Of a stretch of 64,000 nucleotides of DNA, positions 1-9,654 are shown in pieces. Positions within the stretch are counted from its first letter, which is position 1; each line of letters starts with the position of its first letter. The translations under genes were made by a program, and so were the position numbers. Origin of the DNA: Neisseriaceae bacterium CLB008 (GTDB lineage Bacteria > Pseudomonadota > Gammaproteobacteria > Burkholderiales > Neisseriaceae). The notes under the pieces were generated by a model. The model was not told where the DNA came from and made no database searches. It saw only the letters and a list, made by a program, of their open reading frames with translations. Location of the stretch: assembly GCA_041228285.1 (NCBI GenBank), contig CP166133.1, positions 310,001 to 374,000 of the forward strand, in the 5' to 3' direction.

Positions 1-1144
1 CGATACCATTACCCGATTTGATGCATCTAATCTTGCCTGTCAGTTTGCCGGGGAAGTAAAAGATTTTGATGTGACTCAGTATATTTCGAGCAAAGACGCG
101 CGCCGCATGGATGTGTTCATCCATTACGGGATTGCTGCCGCTTTGCAAGCGATTGATGATGCACAGCTGGATGATATTCCAGGCCTAGACAAAACCCGTG
201 TGGGGGTCAATATTGGCTCCGGCATCGGTGGGTTACCCATGATTGAAGAGACTGGTCGTCAGGCAGAAGCCAGCGGCCCGCGTAAAATCAGCCCATTCTT
301 TATTCCCGGTTCGATCGTGAACATGATTGCCGGTAACGTGTCGATTCTTAAAGGCTATCAAGGCCCAAGCTACGGCATTGTGTCTGCTTGCACCACCGGT
401 ACCCACTGTATTGGTGACTCTGCGCGCATGATTCAATACGGTGACGCCGACATCATGGTGGCGGGCGGTGCTGAAGGCGCGGTGACCATGTTAGGCATTG
501 GCGGCTTTGCGGCTTGTAAAGCCTTGTCTACCCGCAATGACGATCCTAAAACGGCTTCGCGTCCTTGGGATAAGGGCCGCGATGGCTTTGTGATGGGTGA
601 GGGTGCCGGCGTTTTGGTGTTGGAAGAATACGAACACGCCAAAAAACGTGGCGCGACCATTTATGCTGAGCTGGTTGGCTTTGGCATGAGTTCTGATGCC
701 CACCACATTACTGCACCAGTCGAAGACGGTTCTGGCGCCGCTTTGGGCATGAGCAATGCCTTGCGTGATGCTGGCTTAAACCCAGAAGACGTGGATTACG
801 TGAATGCTCACGGTACGTCTACGCCTTTAGGTGACGTGGCTGAAACCACGGCCGTGAAGCGTACCTTTGGCGATCACGCTAAAAATTTGGTAGTGAATTC
901 GACTAAATCAATGACGGGTCACCTTTTGGGTGGTGCTGGCGGCGTTGAGGCGGTGTTCTCAGCCTTGGCCGTGCATCACCAAATTTCACCCCCGACCATC
1001 AACATCTTTGATCAAGATATTGAAGGCGGCTGTGACCTAGACTATTGTAAAGAAGGTGCGCGCGAGATGACGATTCGTGCGGCGATTTCAAACTCGTTTG
1101 GGTTTGGCGGCACCAACGGTACTTTGGTGTTCAAGAAAATCTAA
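1..1144 (+). CDS. fabF: beta-ketoacyl-ACP synthase II (3' part)
   Basis: Elongating condensing enzyme of type II fatty acid synthesis in the cytosol: condenses malonyl-ACP with acyl-ACP. The open frame enters from the left edge (codons start at base 2); about 380 residues are visible against about 413 in E. coli FabF, so roughly 30 N-terminal residues lie outside the window. The GTG at 71 is not the start, because family-like sequence (FAGEVKDFD) continues upstream of it. The Cys-His-His triad is present: nucleophile Cys in SACTTGT (codon 389-391), His in NAHGTSTP (809-811) and His in MTGHLLGG (920-922). The C-terminus has the family's GFGGTNG. A terminator hairpin follows at 1162. Identification is near certain. 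Confidence 0.97.
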   Translation, partial: DTITRFDASNLACQFAGEVKDFDVTQYISSKDARRMDVFIHYGIAAALQAIDDAQLDDIPGLDKTRVGVNIGSGIGGLPMIEETGRQAEASGPRKISPFFIPGSIVNMIAGNVSILKGYQGPSYGIVSACTTGTHCIGDSARMIQYGDADIMVAGGAEGAVTMLGIGGFAACKALSTRNDDPKTASRPWDKGRDGFVMGEGAGVLVLEEYEHAKKRGATIYAELVGFGMSSDAHHITAPVEDGSGAALGMSNALRDAGLNPEDVDYVNAHGTSTPLGDVAETTAVKRTFGDHAKNLVVNSTKSMTGHLLGGAGGVEAVFSALAVHHQISPPTINIFDQDIEGGCDLDYCKEGAREMTIRAAISNSFGFGGTNGTLVFKKI

Positions 1145-1161
1145 GCGACACGCGTTAGATT

Positions 1162-1197
1162 AAAAAGGCTGTCTGAATCCGTTCAGGCAGCCTTTTT
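1162..1197 (+). terminator. terminator hairpin with uptake-word-like arms
   Basis: Seen: AAAAAGGCTGTCTGAA, loop TCCG, then TTCAGGCAGCCTTTTT, a long stem with one G-T pair followed by a T run, 18 bases after the fabF stop. The right arm read on the minus strand is AGGCTGCCTGAA; the left arm is AGGCTGTCTGAA. Paired inverted DNA-uptake words acting as terminators are typical of Neisseriaceae. Confidence 0.85.
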
Positions 1198-1218
1198 GTT
1201 AGAAAGAGTGATTAGTAC

Positions 1219-1668
1219 ATGAGAATATTATTACAAAGGGTGCGTCAGGCTGCGGTGACGGTCGACGCCGAAACCATAGGCGAAATTGGCGCTGGCGTTT
1301 TGCTGCTGGTGGGCGTGGGGCCAGACGACAACGAGGCTGATGTGGCTTATTTGGTGAAAAAAATCAGCAAGCTGCGGATTTTTGATGACGCCGCAGGCGT
1401 GATGAATCTGTCTCTATTGGATACCGGCCTAGAGGCGTTGGCCGTGAGCCAGTTCACCCTGTTTGCCCAAACCCATAAAGGCAATCGTCCCTCTTATGCC
1501 CATGCGGCTCCGCCAGACATTGGCCTGCATTGGTTTAATGTATTTGTGCATGAGCTGTCGCAGGCCTTGGGCAAGTCGGTGCCTACTGGTGAGTTTGGCG
1601 CCGACATGCAGGTGGCCTTGGTCAATGATGGGCCGGTCACGCTGTGGCTGGACAGCCAAGTTCGTTAA
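1219..1668 (+). CDS. dtd: D-aminoacyl-tRNA deacylase
   Basis: Cytosolic proofreading enzyme that hydrolyses D-amino acids (and glycine mischarged on tRNA-Ala) from tRNA. 149 residues, the usual family length. Both signature motifs are present: SQFTL (about residues 77-81) and the Gly-cisPro motif NDGPVT near the C-terminus, which together form the chirality-selecting pocket at the dimer interface. Starts MRILLQRV as expected. It follows the fabF terminator, so it probably has its own promoter, and ends 5 bases before the convergent dicarboxylate carrier, with no terminator visible between them. Confidence 0.96.
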   Translation: MRILLQRVRQAAVTVDAETIGEIGAGVLLLVGVGPDDNEADVAYLVKKISKLRIFDDAAGVMNLSLLDTGLEALAVSQFTLFAQTHKGNRPSYAHAAPPDIGLHWFNVFVHELSQALGKSVPTGEFGADMQVALVNDGPVTLWLDSQVR

Positions 1669-1673
1669 ACCGC

Positions 1674-2975
1674 TTACAGCAGCACGCTGCCCAGCAAAAA
1701 GCCAAACGCCACCGACAGCGTAATCGCCACCACGCCCGGAATTAAAAACGGGTGGTTAAATATATAGCGACCGATGCGGGTAGAGCCTGTGTCGTCGATT
1801 TGGACGGCGGCAATCAGCGTTGGGTAGGTGGGCAGAATGAACAGCGCCGACACGGCTGCAAAAGACGCCACCGCAGTAAGCGGGCTGACGCCCAGAAGCA
1901 GCGCCGCTGGCATGATGGCTTTGGCCGTGGCCGCCTGAGAATATAAAAGCGTGGAGGCAAAAAACAGCACCACGGCCAGCAGCCACGGCGCATCTTGCAA
2001 TAGGGCGCCGGCCACGTCTTTGATGTCCTCTAGATGGGCCTGCACAAAAGTATCGCCCAGCCACGCCACGCCTAAGACGCAAATACAGGCGCTCATGCCC
2101 GATTTAAACGTACTGGCGTTGAGGATGGCAGCGGTGTCGACATGGCAAAATAGGGTAATGGCGGTGGCGATACTGAGCATAAACACCACAATGGCGTCGT
2201 CTCGCCCTAAAGTCGGGTCGCTGATCAGGCCAACCGAGGGGCTGATGGCGGTGGCGTACAGCATCACGGCTAGGATGCCGAGTAAAAACAGCAGCACAGA
2301 ACGTTTGGCTTGAGGCTTAAGCGCCTGGGCGTGAACGCGTTCGGCGCTGACCAGCCCACGCGCCAAACGATCTTGATAGATGGGGTCGTCTTTGAGTTCA
2401 ACGCCCAAGAAGTTACTCAATAAGGCGGTGAGCATCACGGCGGCAAACGTCGTGGGTAAGACGATGGCCAATAAGGTCAGATAGCCTACGCCCAGCGGCT
2501 CAAGCAGCCCAGCCACAAACACCACTGCTGCTGAAATAGGCGAGGCGGTGATGGCGATCTGCGAGGCCACGACGGCGATGGACAACGGCCTCGACGGCCG
2601 AATGCCTTGGCCTTTGGCGACTTCGGTGATGACGGGGAGGGTGGAAAAGGCGGTGTGGCCAGTGCCGGCCATGATGGTCATGCTGTAGGTGACGATGGGG
2701 GCCAGAAAAGTGATGTATTTAGGGTGTTTGCGCAGCAGCTTTTCGGCCAGGCTAACTAAATAATCCATCCCGCCGGCCACCTGCATGGCGGCAATGGCGG
2801 CGATCACCGCCATGATGATTTGGATCACATCATAGGGTATGTGCCCAGGCTTGATGTCGGCCAGGAGCGTCAACAGCAACACCCCTAAACCGCCGGCAAA
2901 GCCAATCCCAATCCCGCCAAGGCGGGCCCCTAAATAAATTGCCATTAAGACAATGACAAATTCGAACGCCAACAT
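1674..2975 (-). CDS. dcuA: anaerobic C4-dicarboxylate transporter, DcuA type
   Basis: Inner-membrane carrier of 433 residues with about 10-12 hydrophobic segments, exchanging aspartate, fumarate, malate and succinate. The sequence follows E. coli DcuA closely: GARLGGIGIGFAGGLGVL near the N-terminus, KYITFLAPIVTY, AITASPISAAVVF, SACICVLGVAWLGDTF, and the C-terminal NHPFLIPG. The DcuB family differs at these positions, so DcuA is preferred. AGGAG precedes the ATG by a normal distance. Physiological direction (aspartate uptake versus succinate export) is inferred from the family, not visible here. Confidence 0.93.
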   Translation of the reverse strand: MLAFEFVIVLMAIYLGARLGGIGIGFAGGLGVLLLTLLADIKPGHIPYDVIQIIMAVIAAIAAMQVAGGMDYLVSLAEKLLRKHPKYITFLAPIVTYSMTIMAGTGHTAFSTLPVITEVAKGQGIRPSRPLSIAVVASQIAITASPISAAVVFVAGLLEPLGVGYLTLLAIVLPTTFAAVMLTALLSNFLGVELKDDPIYQDRLARGLVSAERVHAQALKPQAKRSVLLFLLGILAVMLYATAISPSVGLISDPTLGRDDAIVVFMLSIATAITLFCHVDTAAILNASTFKSGMSACICVLGVAWLGDTFVQAHLEDIKDVAGALLQDAPWLLAVVLFFASTLLYSQAATAKAIMPAALLLGVSPLTAVASFAAVSALFILPTYPTLIAAVQIDDTGSTRIGRYIFNHPFLIPGVVAITLSVAFGFLLGSVLL

Positions 2976-3049
2976 GATTTGCTCCTAGAATAGGAGTGGC
3001 ATGGTTACTGTCACTCAATTAGTAAACCGTAATGCCTGGCGCCAAATGG

Positions 3050-3940
3050 TTAGGGCAAGGCCTCCACGCCTTGTCCCGAGCTGTGGCTATCCTGTTCTGC
3101 GGCCGCTGCCGGCGTGTCGATCACGGCGGGGGCGGCAGGTTCAATGACGGGACGCTCAAGTTGACCATCGGTCCAGTTAAGGGGGATTAAATCGCCCTTA
3201 ATGCTATTTTTTCCCGTGCTGTTGACGCACGAGATGCAGTTGTCTAAGCCCGACTGATTGGCCAATACTTTGGACACCAGCGCATCGTTTACCGGTTTGC
3301 CGGTTTCTTTTGACCACGCTTTAATCGTGGCCAATAGCTTAGGTTTGTCTAAATTCTTTTGGAAGTAGGGGTCTTTATAGGCCGCCAACCATAACCGACC
3401 GTCGGCGTCTTGGTTCAGCGACGCCATTTGGTAGATCACCGACACTTCGGTTTCGCGCTGCACTTTGGCCGCTACTTCTAAAGCCTCTGGACTTTTCATG
3501 CGTACGCAGCCGTGGCTACGCACGCCAGGAATCACGCTCGGTGCATTGGTGCCGTGGATGCCCAGGCCCAGTTTCGGATCGCCAAAGCGAATGAAGACGG
3601 GGCCTAAAGGGTTTTTCGGGCCGGGGGCGATGGTTTGCACTGGGGTTTGGCCTTTGGCGCGCATTTCTTTTTGGATGGATTGCGGCACGTGCCAGGTCGG
3701 ATTGCGATGAGTCGCGCCTATTTTATAAGAGCCAAGCGGGGTTTTGGTGGCGTTCTTGCCAACCACAATAGGGTACACCTTGACGATTTTGTTGTTTTCG
3801 TAGAAAAACAATCGTTGTTGCGGTACGTTGACCACAATGTGTTGGAGGGATTCGCTGGGCGCAACGTCGGGCAGGAGTTCGCCAGCAAAAGCCAAAGATG
3901 TACTGCCACAGATGAGCGTGGTTAGTAAGAGACGTTTCAT
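3050..3940 (-). CDS. secreted L,D-transpeptidase (YkuD/ErfK family)
   Basis: Periplasmic enzyme expected to act on peptidoglycan stem peptides (3-3 cross-links or anchoring of proteins to the wall). 296 residues: signal peptide 1-19 ending AFA, YkuD catalytic domain about 33-170 with IHGTN (His129) and the nucleophile motif SHGCVRM (Cys145), then a C-terminal part of about 120 residues with two close cysteines (CISC) and an Ala/Pro/Glu-rich tail. The mature protein appears soluble; no second membrane segment. GAGGGG lies upstream of the ATG. Which L,D-transpeptidase reaction it performs cannot be told. Confidence 0.92.
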   Translation of the reverse strand: MKRLLLTTLICGSTSLAFAGELLPDVAPSESLQHIVVNVPQQRLFFYENNKIVKVYPIVVGKNATKTPLGSYKIGATHRNPTWHVPQSIQKEMRAKGQTPVQTIAPGPKNPLGPVFIRFGDPKLGLGIHGTNAPSVIPGVRSHGCVRMKSPEALEVAAKVQRETEVSVIYQMASLNQDADGRLWLAAYKDPYFQKNLDKPKLLATIKAWSKETGKPVNDALVSKVLANQSGLDNCISCVNSTGKNSIKGDLIPLNWTDGQLERPVIEPAAPAVIDTPAAAAEQDSHSSGQGVEALP

Positions 3941-4054
3941 AAAGACCCCTCAGTATTAATAGAGTTATTTCAAATCATCATAACTGAAATTGGTCAAAAA
4001 AATGTTAGAATAACGCTCTATTTTGAGAATGTTTGATTAAATATTACTTTTCGG

Positions 4055-5572
4055 ATGGTTTCTGTGTCTAATATAGCAAAAATTGAATCACTTGATCATG
4101 AGGGTCAAGGGGTTGCCCACGTCGATGGCAAAACCATCTTCATCAGCAATGCGCTGCCTTATGAAACGGTTGAGTATCGGTCTTACCGTCGTAAGGCGGC
4201 TTTTGAGCTGGCCGATTCGGTCGAAATTTTGTCGGCCTCTTCGGCGCGTGAAGTGCCTGAATGTCCTAATTATGGCGTGTGCGGTGGCTGTTCGATGCAG
4301 CATGTGGCGTTTCAAACCCAAGTGGCGGTTAAACAACGTATTTTGGAAGACAATTTAAGCCACATCGGTAAGGTGAAGCCCGAAGTGATGCTGCCGCCGA
4401 TTGCTGGGCCTGCATGGGGCTACCGCCATCGCGCGCGGATGTCGGTGAAGTGGGTGGCCAAAAAAGAATCGGTGCTGGTGGGGTTTCACGAGCGTCGTGC
4501 GCCTTATATCTTAGACATGCACGAATGCCGTATTTTGCCTAAGCACGTGTCCGACTTGATTGATCCATTGCGTGAAGTGATCGCCAAACTGTCGATTTAC
4601 AACCGCATGCCGCAAATTGAATGGGCGGTGGGCGAGCATGTGACGGTGATGGTGTTCCGAGTGATGGACCCGATGACGCCGGCGGATGAGGACATCATGC
4701 GTGCCTTTATTGATGCCCACACGACTGAAGCCAACCCGCTCCAGCTGTGGCTACAGCCTAAGGGGCCAGACACCGTGTACCCTTTCTACCCAGAGGTGAC
4801 GCATCCTTTAACCTACGAGTTGGTCAATTTCGGCATTGAAATGCCTTATCATCCAACCGAGTTTACCCAGGTCAACCCCAGCATTAATGAGGTGATGGTG
4901 AGTCGCGCGATGCGTTTACTGGACCCTCAGCCGGGCGAGCGCATTGCCGACATGTTCTGCGGCATTGGTAACTTTACGTTGCCGATTGCCTCTTACAACA
5001 CCACCGTGGTCGGCATTGAAGGCTCTGAGGCCTTGGTGAAACGCGCCAAAGAAAACGCCGTTCACAACGGCTTGGCGGATCGGGTTGAGTTCCAAGTGGC
5101 CAACCTGTTCTTGGTGACCGAAGAAAGCGTAGCGGCCTTAGGCCACTTTGACAAAATGTTAATCGATCCACCACGCGATGGCGCTTTTGAGCTGGTGAAG
5201 GCGCTCCAGTACGAAACCATGCCGCAGCGCATTGTGTACGTGTCGTGTAAGCCTGCCACCTTGGCGCGAGATGCCGCTGTATTGGCCGGTAAGGGTTATC
5301 ACTTCAAGCATGCGGGCATCATCAATATGTTCCCGCACACGGCCCACGTTGAGTCGATCGGGGTATTTGAAAAAATGAACCCGGAAGATGCTGCCGTGGC
5401 ACACGCCAAAGAAGCGATTAGGGCTCAGGCTGAAGCCGAAGCCAAGGCCATCCAAGATGCACGCATTAAAGAAGCCAAAGCCGCTAAGGCCGCCGCGAAG
5501 GCGGAGAAAAAAGCCTTAGAAGCAGCGAAGGCTGCCCAAGCCGAAGCCGATAAAGGCGCTGCTGACGTGTAG
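4055..5572 (+). CDS. rlmD: 23S rRNA (uracil-5-)-methyltransferase RlmD
   Basis: SAM-dependent enzyme making m5U at the position equivalent to E. coli U1939 of 23S rRNA. N-terminal TRAM domain (residues 1-60), 4Fe-4S ligands Cys70, Cys76, Cys79 (CPNYGVCGGC) and Cys158 (HECRILP), SAM-binding MFCGIGNFTLP, IDPPRDGA, and nucleophile Cys398 in VSCKPATLARD. The core ends near residue 437. About 65 further residues, almost all Ala, Lys and Glu, form a charged, probably helical tail absent from E. coli RlmD (433 residues). The ribosome-binding site is weak; GTG at 4064 is an alternative start. A strong terminator follows. Confidence 0.94.
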   Translation: MVSVSNIAKIESLDHEGQGVAHVDGKTIFISNALPYETVEYRSYRRKAAFELADSVEILSASSAREVPECPNYGVCGGCSMQHVAFQTQVAVKQRILEDNLSHIGKVKPEVMLPPIAGPAWGYRHRARMSVKWVAKKESVLVGFHERRAPYILDMHECRILPKHVSDLIDPLREVIAKLSIYNRMPQIEWAVGEHVTVMVFRVMDPMTPADEDIMRAFIDAHTTEANPLQLWLQPKGPDTVYPFYPEVTHPLTYELVNFGIEMPYHPTEFTQVNPSINEVMVSRAMRLLDPQPGERIADMFCGIGNFTLPIASYNTTVVGIEGSEALVKRAKENAVHNGLADRVEFQVANLFLVTEESVAALGHFDKMLIDPPRDGAFELVKALQYETMPQRIVYVSCKPATLARDAAVLAGKGYHFKHAGIINMFPHTAHVESIGVFEKMNPEDAAVAHAKEAIRAQAEAEAKAIQDARIKEAKAAKAAAKAEKKALEAAKAAQAEADKGAADV

Positions 5573-5590
5573 TTGTTGATTGCGTCCCCA

Positions 5591-5620
5591 AAGCCGAGTC
5601 CATGTGACTCGGCTTTTTTT
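5591..5620 (+). terminator. intrinsic terminator of rlmD
   Basis: Seen: AAGCCGAGTC, loop CATGT, GACTCGGCTT, then a run of T to 5620; a perfect 10-base-pair stem just after the rlmD stop. Confidence 0.93.
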
Positions 5621-5779
5621 GTCGCCCTAGGCCAAGCGGGGAATAGACAAACGGGCGGCGATTAATCAATACTTTACTAAATATATTATAGTATGTTTAA
5701 AAGATTGAAGCGATTGATTTACTTATAAAACTCATTTAAATCAGCAGGATATTGACACTTTGTTAGAGTTTTTAGTCGG

Positions 5780-5808
5780 TTGACCCTGCGTCGGTGAGGC
5801 GGTATAAC
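5780..5808 (+). promoter_or_regulatory. promoter of the exporter operon
   Basis: TTGACC (5780-5785) and TATAAC (5803-5808) are 17 bases apart, a near-consensus sigma-70 promoter. Predicted start of transcription is near 5815, which leaves an 80-base leader before the chosen ATG at 5895. The preceding 100 bases are AT-rich. Confidence 0.75.
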
Positions 5809-5894
5809 TACAGAAATCGGCGTTTATTATGCCGCATTGGTATCACTCCTCTCTTTTTACATTATCCCCTATCGTTAGAGACAAGACGGACGAC

Positions 5895-6878
5895 ATGAAT
5901 AAAAAACAACTCATTTTGGGCGGTGTGGTGGGTTTAGCCCTAATCGCCGGTGGTGCGATTTGGCTGAATGCCCAGCAAGGCAGCGGATTACCCGCCGATA
6001 TCGCCGGCGTTAATGGCCGCTTAGAGCTGGGTCGAGTAGATGTGGCAACGCTGTATCCGGGTCGAATTTTGACGATTCCGGCTAAGGAGGGCCAAGATTT
6101 AGCCCTGGATGATGTAGTGGCCGAACTATCGGCCTCGGAAACGGCACCGCAGCTAGCGGCGGCTAAGGCAGCCAAACAGCGCGCCGAGCAGGCAGTGGCG
6201 CGGGCTGAAGCTGAGGGCAGCGCACGCTTCGAGCGTCAGCGCGTGGCCGATATTGAGCTGAATGAAGCTTTGAAACTGCGCCGAGATGACTTGATCTCTA
6301 AAGTGGAGCTGGATCGCCGTCAGGCCGCGGCGCAAGGCGAGCGTTCGGGCGTAGCGGCGGCGCAGGCGGCTAAGGGTGAAGCTTTGGCTGCGGTACAAGA
6401 AGCGCAGGCGCAAATCAACCGCATTCAGTCGGTGAACGACGACATGGTGGTGAGGGCGCCGATTGCCGGCCGAGTCGAATATCGTATTGTTGAACCGGGT
6501 GCCGTGGTGCCTGCGGGCGGTAAGATCGTGACCCTGTTGAATTCGGCCGATGCTTACATGACGCTGTTTTTACCGACCGACACCATTGGTCAGCTGCGTT
6601 TAAATGCGCCAGCGCGCATTGTGGTGGATGGCCTAGACTATGTGTTCCCGGCCACGGTGTCGTTTATTTCGGCCCAGGCCCAGTTCACGCCTAAATATGT
6701 GGAGACCAGCAGCGAGCGCGAAAAATTAATGTATAAGGTCAAGCTACAGATTCCAGAAGATGTGGCGCTTAAATATAAAGATTTACTCAAAGGCGGCTTA
6801 ACTGGCAATGGCTATGTGGGCCTGAGCGCTCAGCCGAGCTGGCCTGAATCGTTAACCGTTAAACTACCTAAGGAATAG
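5895..6878 (+). CDS. HlyD-family periplasmic adaptor (YhiI-like)
   Basis: Membrane fusion protein of an ABC exporter, bridging inner-membrane permeases and an outer-membrane channel. 327 residues: one N-terminal membrane anchor (about 8-24), lipoyl half-motif, a long Ala/Glu/Arg-rich coiled-coil hairpin (about 75-180), then VRAPIAGRVEYRIVEPGAVV (second lipoyl half) and a beta-barrel domain. ATG 5895 is chosen because it begins directly before the anchor; an in-frame ATG at 5829 would add 22 polar residues and lies very near the predicted transcript start. The rbbA-like gene starts 7 bases downstream, its ribosome-binding site overlapping this stop. Confidence 0.9.
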   Translation: MNKKQLILGGVVGLALIAGGAIWLNAQQGSGLPADIAGVNGRLELGRVDVATLYPGRILTIPAKEGQDLALDDVVAELSASETAPQLAAAKAAKQRAEQAVARAEAEGSARFERQRVADIELNEALKLRRDDLISKVELDRRQAAAQGERSGVAAAQAAKGEALAAVQEAQAQINRIQSVNDDMVVRAPIAGRVEYRIVEPGAVVPAGGKIVTLLNSADAYMTLFLPTDTIGQLRLNAPARIVVDGLDYVFPATVSFISAQAQFTPKYVETSSEREKLMYKVKLQIPEDVALKYKDLLKGGLTGNGYVGLSAQPSWPESLTVKLPKE

Positions 6879-6885
6879 CGTCGCC

Positions 6886-9651
6886 ATGGCCGTTGAAACG
6901 CCTTCTGTATCAGACTATGCCGTGGTGGCCACGGGGTTGTCCCATCGCTATCAAGGCGCTCAGGCGCTGGTGGATGTGTCGTTGACGCTGCCCAAAGGCA
7001 CCACCATCGGCCTGATTGGGCCAGATGGCGTGGGTAAGTCGACGCTGCTGTCGTTGATTTCTGGGGTAAAGAAATTACAGGAGGGCGAATTGGCCGTGCT
7101 CGGTGGCGACATCGACGATAAAGCCTATCGCGATTCACTGTCTTCGCGCATCGCCTTCATGCCTCAAGGCTTAGGGCGTAACCTCTATCCCACGCTGTCG
7201 GTGTATGAAAACATCGCATTCTTTGCCAATTTATTTGGCCTGAGCCGAGCCGAACGCGAAGCGCGCATTCACCGTCTCTTGGTGGCCACAGGCTTGGCAC
7301 CGTTTCCCGATCGTCCTGCGGGTAAGCTGTCGGGCGGCATGAAGCAAAAGCTGGGCCTGTGTTGCGCCTTGGTACATGATCCGGATTTACTGATCCTAGA
7401 CGAGCCCACCACGGGGGTTGACCCTTTGAGTCGGCGTCAGTTTTGGACTTTAGTGGACGCGCTGCGCCAAGATCGACCGGACATGACGGTGATCGTGGCC
7501 ACGGCCTATATTGATGAAGCCGAGAACTTTGAACATTTGGTGGCTATGGACGACGGTCAAATCTTGGTGAATGGCCGCACCCGTGATGTGATGAGCGCCA
7601 GCAATAGCCAGACCTTGGAAGAGGCTTACATTAAGCTTTTGCCGCAGGAGAAGCAGGCCGGCAGCGGCGGGGTGGAGATTCCGCCCTTGGTTACCGATCC
7701 TGATGCCGTGCCCGCTATTGAAGCGCATGAGTTAACCAAGCGCTTTGGTAAGTTTACCGCTGTAGATACGGTCAGCTTCACCATCCCACAGGGCGAGATT
7801 TTTGGTTTTTTAGGCTCTAACGGCTGCGGTAAATCCACCACCATGAAAATCCTGACCGGCCTCTTGGACGCCACCAGCGGCACGGCGCACTTATTGGGCC
7901 AGCCGGTGGATGCGGGCGATATGGCCACGCGCATGAAAATTGGCTATATGTCGCAGGCGTTTTCCCTCTACGAGGAGCTCAGCGTGCGACAAAACTTAGT
8001 GCTGCACGCCAAGCTGTATCAAATTGAAGGCGCTGCGGGCGCTGCCGTGGTGGCGAAGAGTCTACAGGATTTTGATTTGGCCGACGTGGCCGATGTGAAG
8101 CCGGCCCAGTTGTCGTTGGGCATGCGCCAGCGCCTACAGTTGGCGGCCGCGTGCTTGCATGAGCCTCAGGTGTTGATTTTGGATGAACCTACTTCAGGCG
8201 TAGACCCTGCCGCTCGAGATATGTTCTGGCGCCATTTGATTCGTTTGTCGCGCGAGCAACAGGTGACCATTTTCGTGTCGACCCACTTCATGAATGAAGC
8301 TGAACGCTGCGACCGCATTTCGTTTATGCACCAAGGCCGCGTACTGGCCGTGGGTACGCCCAGACAGCTGCAAGAAAACTATCGGGCCGAGACGCTAGAA
8401 GATGCCTTTGTCGCCTATTTGGAGGAGGAAATGGCCGGCGATGCCAGCCAGGTTTCTGAAGCCGAAACGCAGGCGGCGCTGGATGCCGACGTTCCCAATA
8501 GCTTGGGCCAGAAAACCGGGTTAGGCGTGTGGTTGGCGACCACCTGGACGTTTGCTCAGCGTGAAGCCACCGAGCTTTTACGCGACAAAATTCGCCTGAC
8601 GTTTGCGGTGTTGGGCCCGATTATTTTACTCTTGATTGCGGCTTGGAACGTGTCGTTTGACGTGGATAACGTGCGTTTTAGCGTCTTGGATCGCGATCAA
8701 ACCCAGAGCAGCCGCGAGTTTTTGGAATACTTTAACGGCTCGCGCTATTTTAGGGCGGAGGCGCCGATACACACCACTGAGGACATTGATCGGGTGTTGA
8801 AATCAACCCGCACTAAGCTGGTGATCGAAGTGCCTTCTGGTTTTGGGCGTGAGCTCATGGCCGGACAGCAGCCGCAGGTGGCGTTCTACATCGATGGCGC
8901 CCAACCATTTACGGCGCAAAACATCAACGGTTTTATTTCAGGCATCATGCTGGCCTACACCACGGACTGGGTTCGGGCCGCAGGTTTGCCGACGCAGCTG
9001 GCCATGCCGGCGAGTATAGAGCCACGTTTTATTTATAATCAAGAGTTTAAAAGTATTTACGCCATCACTCCAGGCATGATCATGCTGGCCTTGATTTTGA
9101 TCCCCACTATGTTGACGGCCTTGGGCGTGGTGCGTGAGAAAGAAATGGGCTCTATCACCAATCTCTACGCTTCGCCAGCCAGCGTGACCCAATACCTCAT
9201 GGGCAAACAGATGCCGTATGTAGCCTTGGCCATGGTCAGCTATTTGGCGCTGGTGTTGCTCAGTGTGCTGGTGCTGCGGGTACCGGTTCAGGGTTCGTTT
9301 TTGGCCATGACGCTGGGTGCTTTTGCCTTTATTTTAGCGGCCACGGCGCTTGGTTTATTGATGTCTTGTTTTGTGAAGTCGCAGGTGGCGGCGATTTTTG
9401 GCACCGCCATTTTGTGCATGATTCCATCGGTAAACTTTTCTGGTCTCTTGTATCCCGTCTCGACCTTAACCGGCAGCAGCTATTGGGTGGGCTTGGGCTT
9501 TCCGTCTTCGTGGTACCAGCTGATTAGCCTCGGTGGCTTTACCAAAGGTCTGGGCTTTGCCAGCTTTGGCAGCATGTATGCGGCGCTGTTTGGCTTTGCG
9601 GCAGTGTATATGTTGGCGGCCAGCCTATTATTGAAAAAGCAGGAGGCCTAG
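6886..9651 (+). CDS. rbbA: double ATPase-permease fusion, RbbA (YhiH) type ABC exporter
   Basis: 921 residues, matching E. coli RbbA (911) in length and order. First ABC ATPase about 12-235: Walker A GPDGVGKST (45-53), signature LSGGMKQK, Walker B LLILDEPTTGVDP. Second ABC ATPase about 282-505: GSNGCGKST, the degenerate signature LSLGMRQ, LILDEPTSGVDP. An ABC-2 permease from about 565 has a membrane segment, a periplasmic loop and about five C-terminal segments. RbbA was first described as a ribosome-associated ATPase; with adaptor, second permease and outer-membrane channel in one operon, an exporter role is more likely here. The substrate is unknown. AGGAGG inside its last codons serves the next gene. 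Confidence 0.93.
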   Translation: MAVETPSVSDYAVVATGLSHRYQGAQALVDVSLTLPKGTTIGLIGPDGVGKSTLLSLISGVKKLQEGELAVLGGDIDDKAYRDSLSSRIAFMPQGLGRNLYPTLSVYENIAFFANLFGLSRAEREARIHRLLVATGLAPFPDRPAGKLSGGMKQKLGLCCALVHDPDLLILDEPTTGVDPLSRRQFWTLVDALRQDRPDMTVIVATAYIDEAENFEHLVAMDDGQILVNGRTRDVMSASNSQTLEEAYIKLLPQEKQAGSGGVEIPPLVTDPDAVPAIEAHELTKRFGKFTAVDTVSFTIPQGEIFGFLGSNGCGKSTTMKILTGLLDATSGTAHLLGQPVDAGDMATRMKIGYMSQAFSLYEELSVRQNLVLHAKLYQIEGAAGAAVVAKSLQDFDLADVADVKPAQLSLGMRQRLQLAAACLHEPQVLILDEPTSGVDPAARDMFWRHLIRLSREQQVTIFVSTHFMNEAERCDRISFMHQGRVLAVGTPRQLQENYRAETLEDAFVAYLEEEMAGDASQVSEAETQAALDADVPNSLGQKTGLGVWLATTWTFAQREATELLRDKIRLTFAVLGPIILLLIAAWNVSFDVDNVRFSVLDRDQTQSSREFLEYFNGSRYFRAEAPIHTTEDIDRVLKSTRTKLVIEVPSGFGRELMAGQQPQVAFYIDGAQPFTAQNINGFISGIMLAYTTDWVRAAGLPTQLAMPASIEPRFIYNQEFKSIYAITPGMIMLALILIPTMLTALGVVREKEMGSITNLYASPASVTQYLMGKQMPYVALAMVSYLALVLLSVLVLRVPVQGSFLAMTLGAFAFILAATALGLLMSCFVKSQVAAIFGTAILCMIPSVNFSGLLYPVSTLTGSSYWVGLGFPSSWYQLISLGGFTKGLGFASFGSMYAALFGFAAVYMLAASLLLKKQEA

Positions 9652-9654
9652 GCA

